Positions 27,164 through 36,142 of a stretch of 64,000 nt of DNA are shown here, in pieces. A program made the translations under genes and the position numbers. Source of the stretch: Pedobacter sp. WC2423 (GTDB taxonomy: Bacteria; Bacteroidota; Bacteroidia; Sphingobacteriales; Sphingobacteriaceae); assembly GCF_040822065.1 (NCBI RefSeq), contig NZ_CP162005.1:3906001-3970000 (forward strand), given 5' to 3'. Within the stretch, counting starts at the first letter, position 1. The number at the start of each line of letters is the position of its first letter. The notes beneath the pieces are model-generated. The model was not told where the DNA came from. It did no database searches and worked only from the letters and a program-made list of their open reading frames with translations.

Positions 27164-27898
27164 TTATTTCTTTTTTACCGTATCTGTATACTTTTTGTAA
27201 GTATCTCTGATATACTTTACGGCATCATATTCTGTCCAGTTTTTTGCTTTCTGATAATCAGGACGGTAGTTTAGCATGAAATCTTCCAGCTCTTTACCAC
27301 TCAGTTCAGTATTCTTTTTAATCAGGGATTCATTGAAATACCCGTCTATCTGAGTCTGCTGCATTTCCCTGTTATAATAATTCCCAAATCGCTTTGCATT
27401 TTTAGGTGTACGTCCAAATAATTCGTACAAAGCAGTTATAGGTGCAAAAATATAGGAGAGTAAAGGTGGCTTCCCGGCATAAAAAGAACCTTTATCCCTG
27501 TAATCCTGTTTCAGTTCGTCCAGTTCTGCTTTTTTAGATTTCCCTTTGATATTTACTTCATGCAGAGTCGTGCCGGCTCCATTATCCAGGTAAACAATCA
27601 AATCCTTATTTGACGAAATGACCATTTGCTTATCTGAAAAGTCTTGTTTATAGATAACCAGTGTATCTCCTATGTTAGCTTTCACCTGGAAAAGCCCCAG
27701 ATCATTACTGCTAACAGTGAACTTTGTCCGCAAGTTAGTAACCTGCGCCATTGCAATACGGGTAGTTGTTCCTTTTGTCATGACCACGCCATTTAACTGA
27801 AAATCCTGTTGCGCGAATACAACAGATACGGAAGCAATTATAAAGGTAAAAACCAGTAAACTTTTCTGGATTGTACGGGTCATTGGTCTGTGATGCAT
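27164..27898 (-). CDS. secreted carboxypeptidase-regulatory-like domain protein
   Basis: The 244-residue protein has a signal peptide (SLLVFTFIIASVSVVFAQQ). A beta-sandwich region of the CarboxypepD_reg-like type follows: LNGVVMTKGTTTRIAMAQV, SSNDLGLFQVKANIGDTLVI. The C-terminal half is charged and helical, with no known motif. The true start may be the Met at 27883 rather than 27898. It converges on rnc with 14 nt between the stops. Its function is unknown. Confidence 0.75.
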   Translation of the reverse strand: MHHRPMTRTIQKSLLVFTFIIASVSVVFAQQDFQLNGVVMTKGTTTRIAMAQVTNLRTKFTVSSNDLGLFQVKANIGDTLVIYKQDFSDKQMVISSNKDLIVYLDNGAGTTLHEVNIKGKSKKAELDELKQDYRDKGSFYAGKPPLLSYIFAPITALYELFGRTPKNAKRFGNYYNREMQQTQIDGYFNESLIKKNTELSGKELEDFMLNYRPDYQKAKNWTEYDAVKYIRDTYKKYTDTVKKK

Positions 27899-28037
27899 GG
27901 AGTAAATTTAACTATTGTTTGTCAATCTGCCATGGCAAAATTGCCATATGGCTTTATAAATGCTATTGAGCACGTTAAAAATTTCATATCTTCAGGAGTG
28001 TCTGTTTAAAATAGACGCTCATTTTAACAATAAATTA

Positions 28038-28045
28038 TATCTTTG
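28038..28045 (+). promoter_or_regulatory. -7 promoter box of yicC (TATCTTTG)
   Basis: TATCTTTG matches TAnnTTTG exactly and ends only three bases before the yicC ATG at 28049. Transcription would start at or just beside the initiation codon. Confidence 0.55.
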
Positions 28046-28048
28046 CAC

Positions 28049-28924
28049 ATGATAAAATCAATGACAGGTTATGGCCTGGCCTCTACAGATCAGGAAAATA
28101 CAAAGTTTTCCGTAGAGATAAAATCCCTGAACAGTAAGTTTTTAGAGCTTAATCTAAAACTCCCAAGGGCATATGCAGATAAAGAACTTTTACTGCGTAA
28201 TGTCTGTAGCAAGGATATTGAACGCGGAAAAGTAAATGTTTCTATCAATATTGAGCGCAGTGAAGAAAACCTTAAAGGTGCAACAATTAATGCCGCTTTA
28301 CTGAGCAAATATTACAAACAATTAGAAGCAATTAACATTGATTTAGGTGCAAATTCAAGTAATCTTCTTCAAGCTGTATTAAATTTTCCGGACGTAATCA
28401 GCTATACTGAAGAAGTAGTAAATGAAGGGGAATGGGATATTTTGCAAAAAACATTCTATACTGCTTTGGCCAGCTTCAATCAGTTCAGAGAAACTGAAGG
28501 AAATGCATTAAAACAGGATCTGGAACTCAGAATCAAAAATATACTTGGCTTTTTCTCTCAGATTGAAGTTTTAGCTCCTTTAAGAATTCCTCATATCAGA
28601 GCGAAACTGAACCAATTATTGGAAGAGGTATCAGGAAAGGTTAATGTTGATCAAAACCGTTTAGAGCAGGAACTTATCTATTACATAGATAAACTTGACA
28701 TTACGGAAGAAAAAATTCGTCTTAAAAGCCACTGTGACTACTTTACTGAGACTTTAAAAAGTAAAGATGCCAATGGTAAAAAACTTGGTTTTATTTCTCA
28801 GGAAATAGGCAGAGAGATCAATACCATGGGTGCAAAAGCAAATGATGCACAAATACAGCAATTAGTTGTAGGTATGAAAGAGGAATTAGAAAAAATTAAA
28901 GAACAATTGTTAAACGTAATTTAA
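28049..28924 (+). CDS. YicC/YloC-family endoribonuclease
   Basis: From the ATG at 28049 it has 291 residues and starts IKSMTGYGLAS, the family hallmark. It also has SLNSKFLELNLKLPR and a C-terminal KLGFISQEIGREINTMGAKA. YicC/YloC proteins are cytoplasmic endoribonucleases involved in RNA turnover. Two further upstream codons are open, but the family start is MI-SMTG. It is followed after 24 nt by gmk, a conserved pairing. Confidence 0.92.
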   Translation: MIKSMTGYGLASTDQENTKFSVEIKSLNSKFLELNLKLPRAYADKELLLRNVCSKDIERGKVNVSINIERSEENLKGATINAALLSKYYKQLEAINIDLGANSSNLLQAVLNFPDVISYTEEVVNEGEWDILQKTFYTALASFNQFRETEGNALKQDLELRIKNILGFFSQIEVLAPLRIPHIRAKLNQLLEEVSGKVNVDQNRLEQELIYYIDKLDITEEKIRLKSHCDYFTETLKSKDANGKKLGFISQEIGREINTMGAKANDAQIQQLVVGMKEELEKIKEQLLNVI

Positions 28925-28948
28925 TACGCTGGCAAGATTTACACACCA

Positions 28949-29518
28949 ATGATACAGGGCAAACTCATTATATTTTCCGCTCCGTCCGGCGCAGGAAAAA
29001 CAACAATAGTAAAACACTTACTGGAAAAGTTTCCATCACTAAGCTTTTCTATATCAGCAACAACCAGAGAATTACGTGGTGATGAAAAACATGAGAATGA
29101 TTATTATTTCATCTCTAAGGAATCGTTTTTACATAAAGTTGCACACCAGGAATTCGTAGAATTTGAAGAAGTTTATAATGGAACTTTCTATGGTACTTTA
29201 CGTTCAGAAATTGAACGGATCTGGAATGAAGGGAAACATGTGATTTTTGACATTGACGTAGAAGGCGGTTTGCGTTTAAAACGTAAATACGAAGAGGACG
29301 CGTTAGCTATCTTTGTTCAGCCACCATCTCTGGAAGTCTTAAAAGAACGTTTAAGCGGCCGTGGTACTGACAGTGAGTCAAAGCTTCAGGAAAGATTTAT
29401 TAAAGCGGAGAAAGAGCTGCAATATGCAGATAAGTTCGATGTGATCCTTAAAAACTTTGATCTTAATACCGCCTGTGCAGAAGCAGAAAAATTAGTTACC
29501 GATTTTCTTAAGCAATAA
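28949..29518 (+). CDS. gmk: guanylate kinase
   Basis: The 189-residue enzyme has the P-loop APSGAGKT at residues 11-18, and the GMP-binding region ISATTRELRGDEK and DYYFISKE. It phosphorylates GMP to GDP. The length and ends match the family. It lies between yicC and nadD with short gaps (24 and 16 nt), probably one transcript. Confidence 0.96.
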   Translation: MIQGKLIIFSAPSGAGKTTIVKHLLEKFPSLSFSISATTRELRGDEKHENDYYFISKESFLHKVAHQEFVEFEEVYNGTFYGTLRSEIERIWNEGKHVIFDIDVEGGLRLKRKYEEDALAIFVQPPSLEVLKERLSGRGTDSESKLQERFIKAEKELQYADKFDVILKNFDLNTACAEAEKLVTDFLKQ

Positions 29519-29534
29519 GAAGCTGATCAAAAGA

Positions 29535-30110
29535 ATGGCGAAAACAGGTTTATTTTTTGGTTCTTTCAATCCTATTCATGCAGGACATCTGATTATAGCC
29601 AGTTATATGGCTAATTTCACCGATCTGGATGAGGTGTGGCTGATCGTTTCGCCACAGAATCCACTGAAAAATAAAAAGGGGCTTGGTAATATGTATGACA
29701 GACTTGAGATGGCCCGGTTAGCAATTGAACCGGCAGAACAACTTAAGGTAAGTGATATTGAATTTAACCTGCCCCAGCCTTCTTATACCATTGATACCCT
29801 TGCCTACCTTCAGGAAAAACATCCCACAAAAGAGTTTGTGCTGATTATGGGCGCGGACAACCTGGCTTCTTTAAAAAAATGGAAGAACTATGAGGTCCTG
29901 TTAAAAAACTATGCTATTTATGTGTATCCCAGACCAGGATCCGACGTTACAGAATGGGTTAACCATCCTTCGATTACATTGACAGAAACACCTCAGATGG
30001 AGATTTCATCGACCTTTATCAGACAAGCTTTAAAAGACAGTAAAAATATTCAGTTTCTTGTTCCTGAAAATGTAATCGCATTTATGGACAGTAAAAATAT
30101 GTATCGCTAA
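29535..30110 (+). CDS. nadD: nicotinate-nucleotide adenylyltransferase
   Basis: The 191-residue protein has GSFNPIHAGH at residues 9-18, the nucleotidyltransferase HxGH motif, and a C-terminal EISSTFIRQA. It adenylates nicotinate mononucleotide in NAD synthesis. It is last in the yicC-gmk-nadD group and converges on the RsmI-like gene with 8 nt between the stops. Confidence 0.94.
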   Translation: MAKTGLFFGSFNPIHAGHLIIASYMANFTDLDEVWLIVSPQNPLKNKKGLGNMYDRLEMARLAIEPAEQLKVSDIEFNLPQPSYTIDTLAYLQEKHPTKEFVLIMGADNLASLKKWKNYEVLLKNYAIYVYPRPGSDVTEWVNHPSITLTETPQMEISSTFIRQALKDSKNIQFLVPENVIAFMDSKNMYR

Positions 30111-30118
30111 ACAGCTGT

Positions 30119-30826
30119 TTAACGGTAGATTAAGAATATAGTCGGTTTTTTATGAAGATCTATCTTCTCCTGACGCCATTGACCAACACTCTGCGTTCTG
30201 ATATACTCATCCTCTCCCGTAATATTACTTGCTACACACAGCAAAGTATTTGCTGCTGTATTTTTTATAATATCCTCATATAAATGATTGTTCCTGAAAG
30301 GAGTTTCAATGAATAGCTGAGTTTGTTTATTTTTTTCAGCCAGTTGCTCCAGCTCTTTAATTTTTTTTACTCTTTCTACTTTGTCAATAGGTAAATATCC
30401 GTGGAAAGTGAAACTTTGTCCGTTAAAGCCTGAAGACATCAGCGCTAATAACAAGGAGTTGGGGCCTACCAGAGGTACGACTTTGATTCCGCGTTTATGT
30501 GCTTCCGACACGATTTCAGCCCCTGGATCAGCTACTCCAGGGCAACCTGCTTCACTCATCAGACCTACATCTTTTCCGGTCATTAATTCTTTAAAATAAG
30601 GGACCATAGAGTCATTCCTTTTATGTTTACCATAATCATGAATAGTCAGATCACTCTGTGGAATTTTTAAGCCTGCCTCTTTCAGAGACTTCCTTGCAGT
30701 TTTTTCATTCTCTACGATATAAGTATCTATAGCATTGATCGTATCAATCAGATATGGAGTGAATGACTTAGCAGAGGCATTTTCTGCCAATGGAACAGGA
30801 ATCAGGAATAATACACCTTTCTTCAT
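30119..30826 (-). CDS. RsmI-like SAM-dependent methyltransferase (TP-methylase family)
   Basis: The 235-residue protein has the tetrapyrrole-methylase fold with GLMSEAGCPGVADPGAEIV, VPLVGPNSLLLALMSSGF and FIETPFRNNHLYEDII. These elements match the RsmI branch, which 2'-O-methylates 16S rRNA C1402. The N-terminus (VLFLIPVPLAENA) differs from canonical RsmI (VATPIGNLxD). This looks like the shorter Bacteroidota paralogue, so the rRNA target is inferred and not certain. Confidence 0.75.
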   Translation of the reverse strand: MKKGVLFLIPVPLAENASAKSFTPYLIDTINAIDTYIVENEKTARKSLKEAGLKIPQSDLTIHDYGKHKRNDSMVPYFKELMTGKDVGLMSEAGCPGVADPGAEIVSEAHKRGIKVVPLVGPNSLLLALMSSGFNGQSFTFHGYLPIDKVERVKKIKELEQLAEKNKQTQLFIETPFRNNHLYEDIIKNTAANTLLCVASNITGEDEYIRTQSVGQWRQEKIDLHKKPTIFLIYR

Positions 30827-31180
30827 TTGATATTTGTTGTTTTTGGTATAATTTATGTAGTACTGTAGTAAATTCCGTCTATACCACTTTAATGGCTATA
30901 AGGGCTCTGATAACAGTATTAATTTATTTAAATTTTATCATTTACTCCTGCGGATTGCATTAGTTTAGAATTACAAAGGAAAAGAATAAATATTTGGAAA
31001 GAGAAAATAAGAATCTAAATCTTAAGTTTAGCTTTTTAAAACCCATAAATCCCGTGTCTTCCGTATGTAATTTTCAATACGAACCTTGCCGATCCTTAAT
31101 TTAACACATAAAACGTTAAACCATTGTATATTTTTTTACTCATAGATATAAGTTAGGTTATATTATAAATACACACACAA
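30827..31180. other. 354-nt gene-free gap
   Basis: This is the divergent intergenic region between the RsmI-like gene and the DUF6600-type gene. It is AT-rich and has no open frame with coding character. No clean TAnnTTTG box or hairpin stands out near the 31181 start. I see no RNA gene here. Confidence 0.6.
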
Positions 31181-32722
31181 ATGAAAAACATGATCAAATT
31201 TCCAGCTGCATTACTGGGGCTTATGCTCTTGTTCGGCTTCACAGCACAGAAATCGATGGCTCAGGGGGGCTATGACGATATCTCACTGCAATCGTTTTAT
31301 GATGAATTATCCCCTTACGGAACCTGGATTCAAGACCCCCAATATGGAAATGTCTGGCGGCCCGATGTAGATCAGGATGATTTCAGACCTTATTACAGCG
31401 ATGGCCGCTGGGCGATGACTGAGTATGGAAATACCTGGGTATCTGACTATGACTGGGGCTGGGCTCCGTTTCACTATGGTCGCTGGGTAAATAACAGGTT
31501 TAATCAATGGGTGTGGATTCCGGACACTGTCTGGGGGCCTGCATGGGTTAGCTGGAGAAGTGGTGCTGGTTATTATGGCTGGGCTCCTTTAGGCCCGGGT
31601 ATCAGTATTAATATCAATATTGGCGGCGGCGGATATAATACACCGAATAACTGGTGGAACTTTATTCCTCAGGGTAGTATTTACAGCAACAACTATCCAC
31701 GTTATTCAAACAGAAACATCACGATCATTAACCGTACTACTATTATCAATAATACTTACGGCCGTGGTGGCAGAGATACTTATTATACAGGCCCAAGGGC
31801 TGATGATATCAGAAGAGCAACGAACAGAGATGTAAGAGTTTACAATATCTCCCGTTCAGAAAGACCTGGAAGAACAAGTATTTCAAATAATAATATCAAT
31901 ATATACAATCCAAGATCAGGAGTTAACGGATCTTCAAGAGCAGGCGACAATGGCGGTTCAAGAGCAGGAAGTGTTGACCGTTCAGGAAGAAGTGATATAA
32001 ATAATTCAAGAGCCGGAAGTGTGGATCGTTCAGGAAGAGGAGATATAAATACCTCAAGATCAGGAAATACAAGTACTATAAGGCCGGATGTCAATAATTC
32101 AAGAGCCGGAAGTATTGACCGTTCAGGAAGAGGAGATATGAATACTTCAAGATCAGGAAATACCAGTACTACAAGGCCAGATGCAGGTATTCCGGTAAAT
32201 CGGAATAGTGATCGTTCTGGAAGAGCAGATATAGGCAGTTCAAGAGCAGGAAATAATAATATGTCCAGATCAGCGAATCCGGATCAGCAGAGACAACAGC
32301 AGGATCAGCAGCGCCAGCAACAACAACGTCAACAGCAGGATCAACAGAGACAACAACAAGATCAGCAGCGTCAGCAACAACAACGTCAACAGCAGGATCA
32401 ACAGAGACAACAACAAGATCAGCAACGTCAGCAACAACAACGTCAACAGCAGGATCAACAGAGACAACAACAAGATCAGCAGCGCCAGCAACAACAACGC
32501 CAGCAGCAGGATCAACAGAGACAACAGCAAGATCAGCAGCGTCAGCAACAACAACGTCAACAGCAGGATCAACAGAGACAACAACAAGATCAGCAGCGTC
32601 AGCAACAACAACAGCAGCAACGTCAGCAGCAACAACAGCAGCAACAGCAACGTTCTCAGGATTCAAGAAGCGGTGGTGATGCTCCTCAAAGAGGTGAATC
32701 TTCCAGATCAGGAAGAAATTAA
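31181..32722 (+). CDS. secreted DUF6600-type protein with Gln/Arg repeat tail
   Basis: The 513-residue protein has a signal peptide (AALLGLMLLFGFTAQKSMA). A Trp/Tyr-rich N-terminal domain follows, including FYDELSPYGTWIQDP and DYDWGWAPFHYGRWVNN, the DUF6600/YXWGXW-like pattern, then a Gly/Asn-rich linker. The middle has imperfect SRAGSVDRSGR repeats. The last third is almost only Gln, Arg and Asp, with five near-identical 19-residue units. Homologous proteins are secreted and of unknown role. The repeat creates long false open frames on the other strand. Confidence 0.8.
   Translation: MKNMIKFPAALLGLMLLFGFTAQKSMAQGGYDDISLQSFYDELSPYGTWIQDPQYGNVWRPDVDQDDFRPYYSDGRWAMTEYGNTWVSDYDWGWAPFHYGRWVNNRFNQWVWIPDTVWGPAWVSWRSGAGYYGWAPLGPGISININIGGGGYNTPNNWWNFIPQGSIYSNNYPRYSNRNITIINRTTIINNTYGRGGRDTYYTGPRADDIRRATNRDVRVYNISRSERPGRTSISNNNINIYNPRSGVNGSSRAGDNGGSRAGSVDRSGRSDINNSRAGSVDRSGRGDINTSRSGNTSTIRPDVNNSRAGSIDRSGRGDMNTSRSGNTSTTRPDAGIPVNRNSDRSGRADIGSSRAGNNNMSRSANPDQQRQQQDQQRQQQQRQQQDQQRQQQDQQRQQQQRQQQDQQRQQQDQQRQQQQRQQQDQQRQQQDQQRQQQQRQQQDQQRQQQDQQRQQQQRQQQDQQRQQQDQQRQQQQQQQRQQQQQQQQQRSQDSRSGGDAPQRGESSRSGRN
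32303..32587 (+). repeat. 57-bp minisatellite, five copies
   Basis: Five tandem 57-bp units code for DQQRQQQQRQQQDQQRQQQ. Copies differ by a few silent or near-silent CAA/CAG and CGC/CGT changes. A seven-residue partial unit lies before and another Gln-rich stretch after. Copy number should vary by slippage in multiples of 19 residues without losing frame. Confidence 0.9.
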
Positions 32723-32731
32723 TAAAATAAG

Positions 32732-32757
32732 AACCGGCTATAATGGCCGGTTTTTAT
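32732..32757 (+). terminator. terminator after the DUF6600-type gene
   Basis: A perfect 7-bp stem, aaccggc (32732-32738) with gccggtt (32746-32752), is followed by a T run. It starts 9 nt past the stop codon. Confidence 0.85.
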
Positions 32758-32772
32758 TTTATATATTATAAT

Positions 32773-32780
32773 TATCTTTG
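32773..32780 (+). promoter_or_regulatory. -7 promoter box of prfC (TATCTTTG)
   Basis: TATCTTTG lies 31 nt before the prfC ATG and just after the preceding terminator, so it is a good candidate for an independent promoter. Confidence 0.55.
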
Positions 32781-32811
32781 CAGCCTCATCAAGCAATATG
32801 CTTAACCCTTT

Positions 32812-34392
32812 ATGATTCACCCCGAAATAGAAAAACGAAAAACATTCGCCATTATCAGTCACCCGGATGCCGGAAAAACAACACTAACTGAAAAGTTTCT
32901 GCTGTTTGGAGGAGCAATTAATACCGCTGGTGCTGTAAAACGTAACAAAGCCAATCAAAGCAGTACTTCAGATTTTATGGAGATTGAGAAACAACGTGGA
33001 ATATCCGTTGCGACCTCAGTAATGGGTTTTGAATACAAAGATAAACGCATCAATATTCTGGATACACCAGGTCACAAAGATTTCGCAGAAGATACCTACA
33101 GGACTTTATCTGCAGTAGATAGCGTAATCCTTGTTGTAGACTGTGTAAAAGGTGTTGAGGAACAAACAGAGAAGCTGATGGCCGTATGCCGGATGCGGAA
33201 TACTCCCGTAATTATCTTTATCAATAAGATGGACCGCGAGGGTAAAGACGCCTTTGATCTGCTGGATGAAATTGAGAATAAGCTGAATATTAGTTTATGC
33301 CCTTTATCATGGCCAATCGGACAAGGACATACCTTTAAAGGTGTATATAGTATCTACAATAAACACCTTAACCTGTTTGAGCCGGATAAAACAAAAATTG
33401 CTGATCCCGTTATAGAAGTCAGCGATCTGAATGATCCAAACCTGAATAATTTCCTTAAACCAAAGGAGCTTGGAGAATTAAAAAATGATTTGGAGCTTGT
33501 AGAGGGCGTATATGGTACTTTAGACCAGAACATGTATACAGAAGGCCTGCTTGCCCCTGTATTTTTTGGAAGTGCCATTAACAACTTTGGTATTAAAGAA
33601 TTGTTAGACACCTTCATTAATATCGCACCAAGTCCGAGAAGCAGAGAAGCTGAACAAAGAGAAGTTCTGGTAGAAGAGAAAAACTTTTCCGGATTCGTAT
33701 TTAAAATACACGCCAATCTTGACCCTAAACACCGAGACCGTATTGCTTTCTTAAGGATATGTTCAGGTAAGTTTGAGAGAAACAAATTTTATTTCCATAC
33801 ACGTCAGGGTAAAAAACTTAAGTTTTCTAACCCAATGGACTTTATGGCCAATGAGAAAAGTATTGTAGAAGAAGCATGGCCAGGTGATGTTGTCGGATTA
33901 TATGACAGTGGAAACTTTAAAATCGGAGATACATTGACTGAGGGAGAGCAATTGCAATTTAAAGGCATTCCTAGCTTCTCTCCTGAAATTTTTAAGGAAG
34001 TTGAGAATAAAGACCCGCTTCGTACCAAACAGCTTGAAAAGGGCATACAACAACTAACAGAAGAAGGTGTTGCCCAACTATTCACTCAACAACCAGGAAA
34101 CAGGAAAATCATTGGCGCTGTAGGTGAATTGCAGTTTGAAGTAATTGCATTCAGACTGGAACATGAATATGGTGCAAAAGCACACTTCCGTATGCTGAGT
34201 TACAGCAGATCAAACTGGGTAACTTCTACAGATAAGAAGAAACTGGAAGAATTTGTAAAACGTAAAGGACAGCACATCGGACAAGATAAAGACGGAAACC
34301 CAGTTTTTCTTGCAGACAATGACTTTATGATTAATATGACTAAAAGAGATTATCCGGATATTGAATTCCACAAGACCTCTGAATTCAAATAA
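32812..34392 (+). CDS. prfC: peptide chain release factor 3
   Basis: The 526-residue translational GTPase has the G1 motif SHPDAGKTTL at residues 16-25, the switch segment KQRGISVATSVMGFEY, G3 DTPGHKDF and G4 NKMDREG. Domain II (GFVFKIHANLDPKHRDR) and the RF3 C-terminal domain (GAVGELQFEVIAFRLEHEY) follow. RF3 removes RF1/RF2 from the ribosome after termination. It stands alone between two terminators. Confidence 0.95.
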   Translation: MIHPEIEKRKTFAIISHPDAGKTTLTEKFLLFGGAINTAGAVKRNKANQSSTSDFMEIEKQRGISVATSVMGFEYKDKRINILDTPGHKDFAEDTYRTLSAVDSVILVVDCVKGVEEQTEKLMAVCRMRNTPVIIFINKMDREGKDAFDLLDEIENKLNISLCPLSWPIGQGHTFKGVYSIYNKHLNLFEPDKTKIADPVIEVSDLNDPNLNNFLKPKELGELKNDLELVEGVYGTLDQNMYTEGLLAPVFFGSAINNFGIKELLDTFINIAPSPRSREAEQREVLVEEKNFSGFVFKIHANLDPKHRDRIAFLRICSGKFERNKFYFHTRQGKKLKFSNPMDFMANEKSIVEEAWPGDVVGLYDSGNFKIGDTLTEGEQLQFKGIPSFSPEIFKEVENKDPLRTKQLEKGIQQLTEEGVAQLFTQQPGNRKIIGAVGELQFEVIAFRLEHEYGAKAHFRMLSYSRSNWVTSTDKKKLEEFVKRKGQHIGQDKDGNPVFLADNDFMINMTKRDYPDIEFHKTSEFK

Positions 34393-34404
34393 GCAACAAA
34401 ATAA

Positions 34405-34442
34405 GAAGGGCTGTAGCGAAACAAATCGTTACAGCCTTTTTC
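34405..34442 (+). terminator. terminator after prfC
   Basis: Arms around agggctgtagcga and tcgttacagcctttt pair with two G-T wobbles, with a short A-rich loop and a T run at 34437-34441, directly downstream of the prfC stop. Confidence 0.8.
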
Positions 34443-34615
34443 GTACCCCTTTTATTTCGACAAACTGGCATTTTTATGCTACGAAAGTCTCAAAAAGCAA
34501 TAAAATGCCTTTATTCTTTAATTAAACCGTTCGTCTACGATAAAATGGACTTGGTATAAAACATTTTAACAGGATTTTTTTATTCATTCTATTTGTTTCA
34601 ACAAAACGAAATATT

Positions 34616-34795
34616 ATGAAATCTCTGTTTAACATATCGCCATTTATACTCCTGTTAGTTCCTGCATTTGTGATGATGATCCTGACATTCGCAACCAGTG
34701 CCAGCCATACTGATCAGGCATCAGAAGTCGCTGCAAAAACAACCACAACTACAGCAGCTTCTTTAGATAAAGCCAGCATATCAATTGCTAAATAA
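34616..34795 (+). CDS. 59-residue small secreted or membrane protein
   Basis: The ATG at 34616 opens a 59-codon frame: a short basic start (MKSLFNISP), a hydrophobic segment FILLLVPAFVMMILTFA, then a hydrophilic Thr/Ala/Ser/Lys-rich tail (AAKTTTTTAASLDKASI). This has the form of a signal peptide or single membrane anchor with a small outer domain. It is flanked by terminators on both sides, and its stop is followed by a hairpin, which supports a real transcription unit. I do not recognise the family. Confidence 0.55.
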   Translation: MKSLFNISPFILLLVPAFVMMILTFATSASHTDQASEVAAKTTTTTAASLDKASISIAK

Positions 34796-34796
34796 A

Positions 34797-34843
34797 AAAG
34801 GGTATGCTGAATCTGCACCAGGATGCAAACCAGAATACCCCTT
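34797..34843. terminator. shared terminator between the small gene and the aminotransferase
   Basis: Arms gggtat (34800-34805) and ataccc (34835-34840) pair, with weaker inner pairing (ctg..gca with tgc..cag). The minus strand is followed by T-rich sequence at 34794-34799, so it ends the aminotransferase/arginine transcript; it also lies just past the 59-codon gene. Confidence 0.65.
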
Positions 34844-34862
34844 ATCAATAAGTTATAGCGTA

Positions 34863-36116
34863 TTATTTCAATTTGCTTAATGCAGCTTTAACACGTGGAA
34901 TCATTTCTTTGATATCAGTCAGTGAACAAGCACCAACAGAAGCACGGAACCATGATTTAGTTTCATCCGTACCAAAACACGAGAATGGCACCAATGCCAC
35001 CTGAGCCTCTTTAATCAGGTAAGAATTCACATCAGTACTGTCTTTCAGTAAATCGCCATCCGCAGTAGTTTTACCAATATAATCGATTTTCAGTGTCAGA
35101 TAAATTGCGCCCATAGGTGCTATCGCATCTACTGCAAAACCATCCTCTTTCAAGCTGGTAAAACCTTCATACAAAGCATTAAGACTATCCTGAATTTGTG
35201 TTTTAAATGCACCTAAAAACTCATCAACCTGCCCTTTATCTGCAAAATATTTACCAACCGCTACCTGTTCAGCTTTAGGTGCCCAGGCACCGATATGCGT
35301 CAGTAAAGCTTTCATTTTACCGATTACTTTATCTGGTCCGAAAGCCCAGCCTACACGTACACCAGTACTCGCAAGACATTTAGATATTCCATCAATATAA
35401 ATAGTGTAATCTTTCAATTCAGGACGTAAACTAACCGGGTTGATATGTTCTTTACCAAAAGTCAATAAAGAGTAAATCTGATCGTACATAATATACAACG
35501 GTTTTTCCCCTTCAGCTCTTGATTTATTTTCTGCAATCACAAGGTCACAGATTTCTTCCAGTTGTTCTTTAGTGAACATAGTACCCGTTGGGTTCAGCGG
35601 AGAACATAAAGCCAGTAAAGTTGCGCCTTTAAGATATGGTTTTAACAACTCAGCAGTAGGCATGAAATTGCTTTCCGCAGTAGTTTCCACAGCGATTCCC
35701 TCTGCAGAAGAAAGGTGACAGTAATGGTTGTTATTCCATGATGGAGCAGGATAAATAACTTTATCTCCCGGATCAATCAAAGCAAGGTAAGTGGCATAAA
35801 TCAATGGGCGTGATCCACCAGAAACCAATATTTCATTTGTTTTAAAGTCAAGATCATATCTGTCCTTTAAAACGTCTACAATCGTTTCACGTAAGGCTAA
35901 AATACCATCAGCAGGCGGATAGTTGGTTTGATTATGGTTATAAGCATCAACAATTTCAGCTTTCAGCCCGGCAGGTATAGGAAAAATTGAAGGATCAAAA
36001 TCACCGATAGTTAAATTTGCAATTTTAGCACCTTTGCTTTTCAGCTCATTAACCTCATTACCGATTTTAATGATTTCTGATCCAATAAGTGAGTTTGCTA
36101 ATACCGATACATTCAT
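34863..36116 (-). CDS. pyridoxal-phosphate aminotransferase (class I/II, aspartate-type)
   Basis: The 417-residue protein has the class I/II aminotransferase fold: LTIGDFDPSIFPIP, NYPPADGILALRE, CSPLNPTGTMF, MYDQIYSLLTFGKE, and the PLP Lys in IDGISKCLASTGVRVGWAFGP. It is the last gene of the arginine operon, 26 nt after argH. It may supply aspartate for ArgG or act on glutamate-family intermediates, but the substrate is unproven. The terminator at 34797-34843 closes the operon. Confidence 0.85.
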   Translation of the reverse strand: MNVSVLANSLIGSEIIKIGNEVNELKSKGAKIANLTIGDFDPSIFPIPAGLKAEIVDAYNHNQTNYPPADGILALRETIVDVLKDRYDLDFKTNEILVSGGSRPLIYATYLALIDPGDKVIYPAPSWNNNHYCHLSSAEGIAVETTAESNFMPTAELLKPYLKGATLLALCSPLNPTGTMFTKEQLEEICDLVIAENKSRAEGEKPLYIMYDQIYSLLTFGKEHINPVSLRPELKDYTIYIDGISKCLASTGVRVGWAFGPDKVIGKMKALLTHIGAWAPKAEQVAVGKYFADKGQVDEFLGAFKTQIQDSLNALYEGFTSLKEDGFAVDAIAPMGAIYLTLKIDYIGKTTADGDLLKDSTDVNSYLIKEAQVALVPFSCFGTDETKSWFRASVGACSLTDIKEMIPRVKAALSKLK

Positions 36117-36142
36117 GTTTTATAATTTATTAATGGTTAGAA

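Noticed and set aside
32303..32587. Tandem repeats considered as a CRISPR array
   Set aside because: The units are contiguous with no unique spacers, are in frame, and encode a repetitive protein.
32169..32666. Long minus-strand open frames rich in Val/Ala or Leu
   Set aside because: They are the antisense of the CAG/CAA repeat tract of the DUF6600-type gene; the repeat lacks stop codons in several frames by composition alone.
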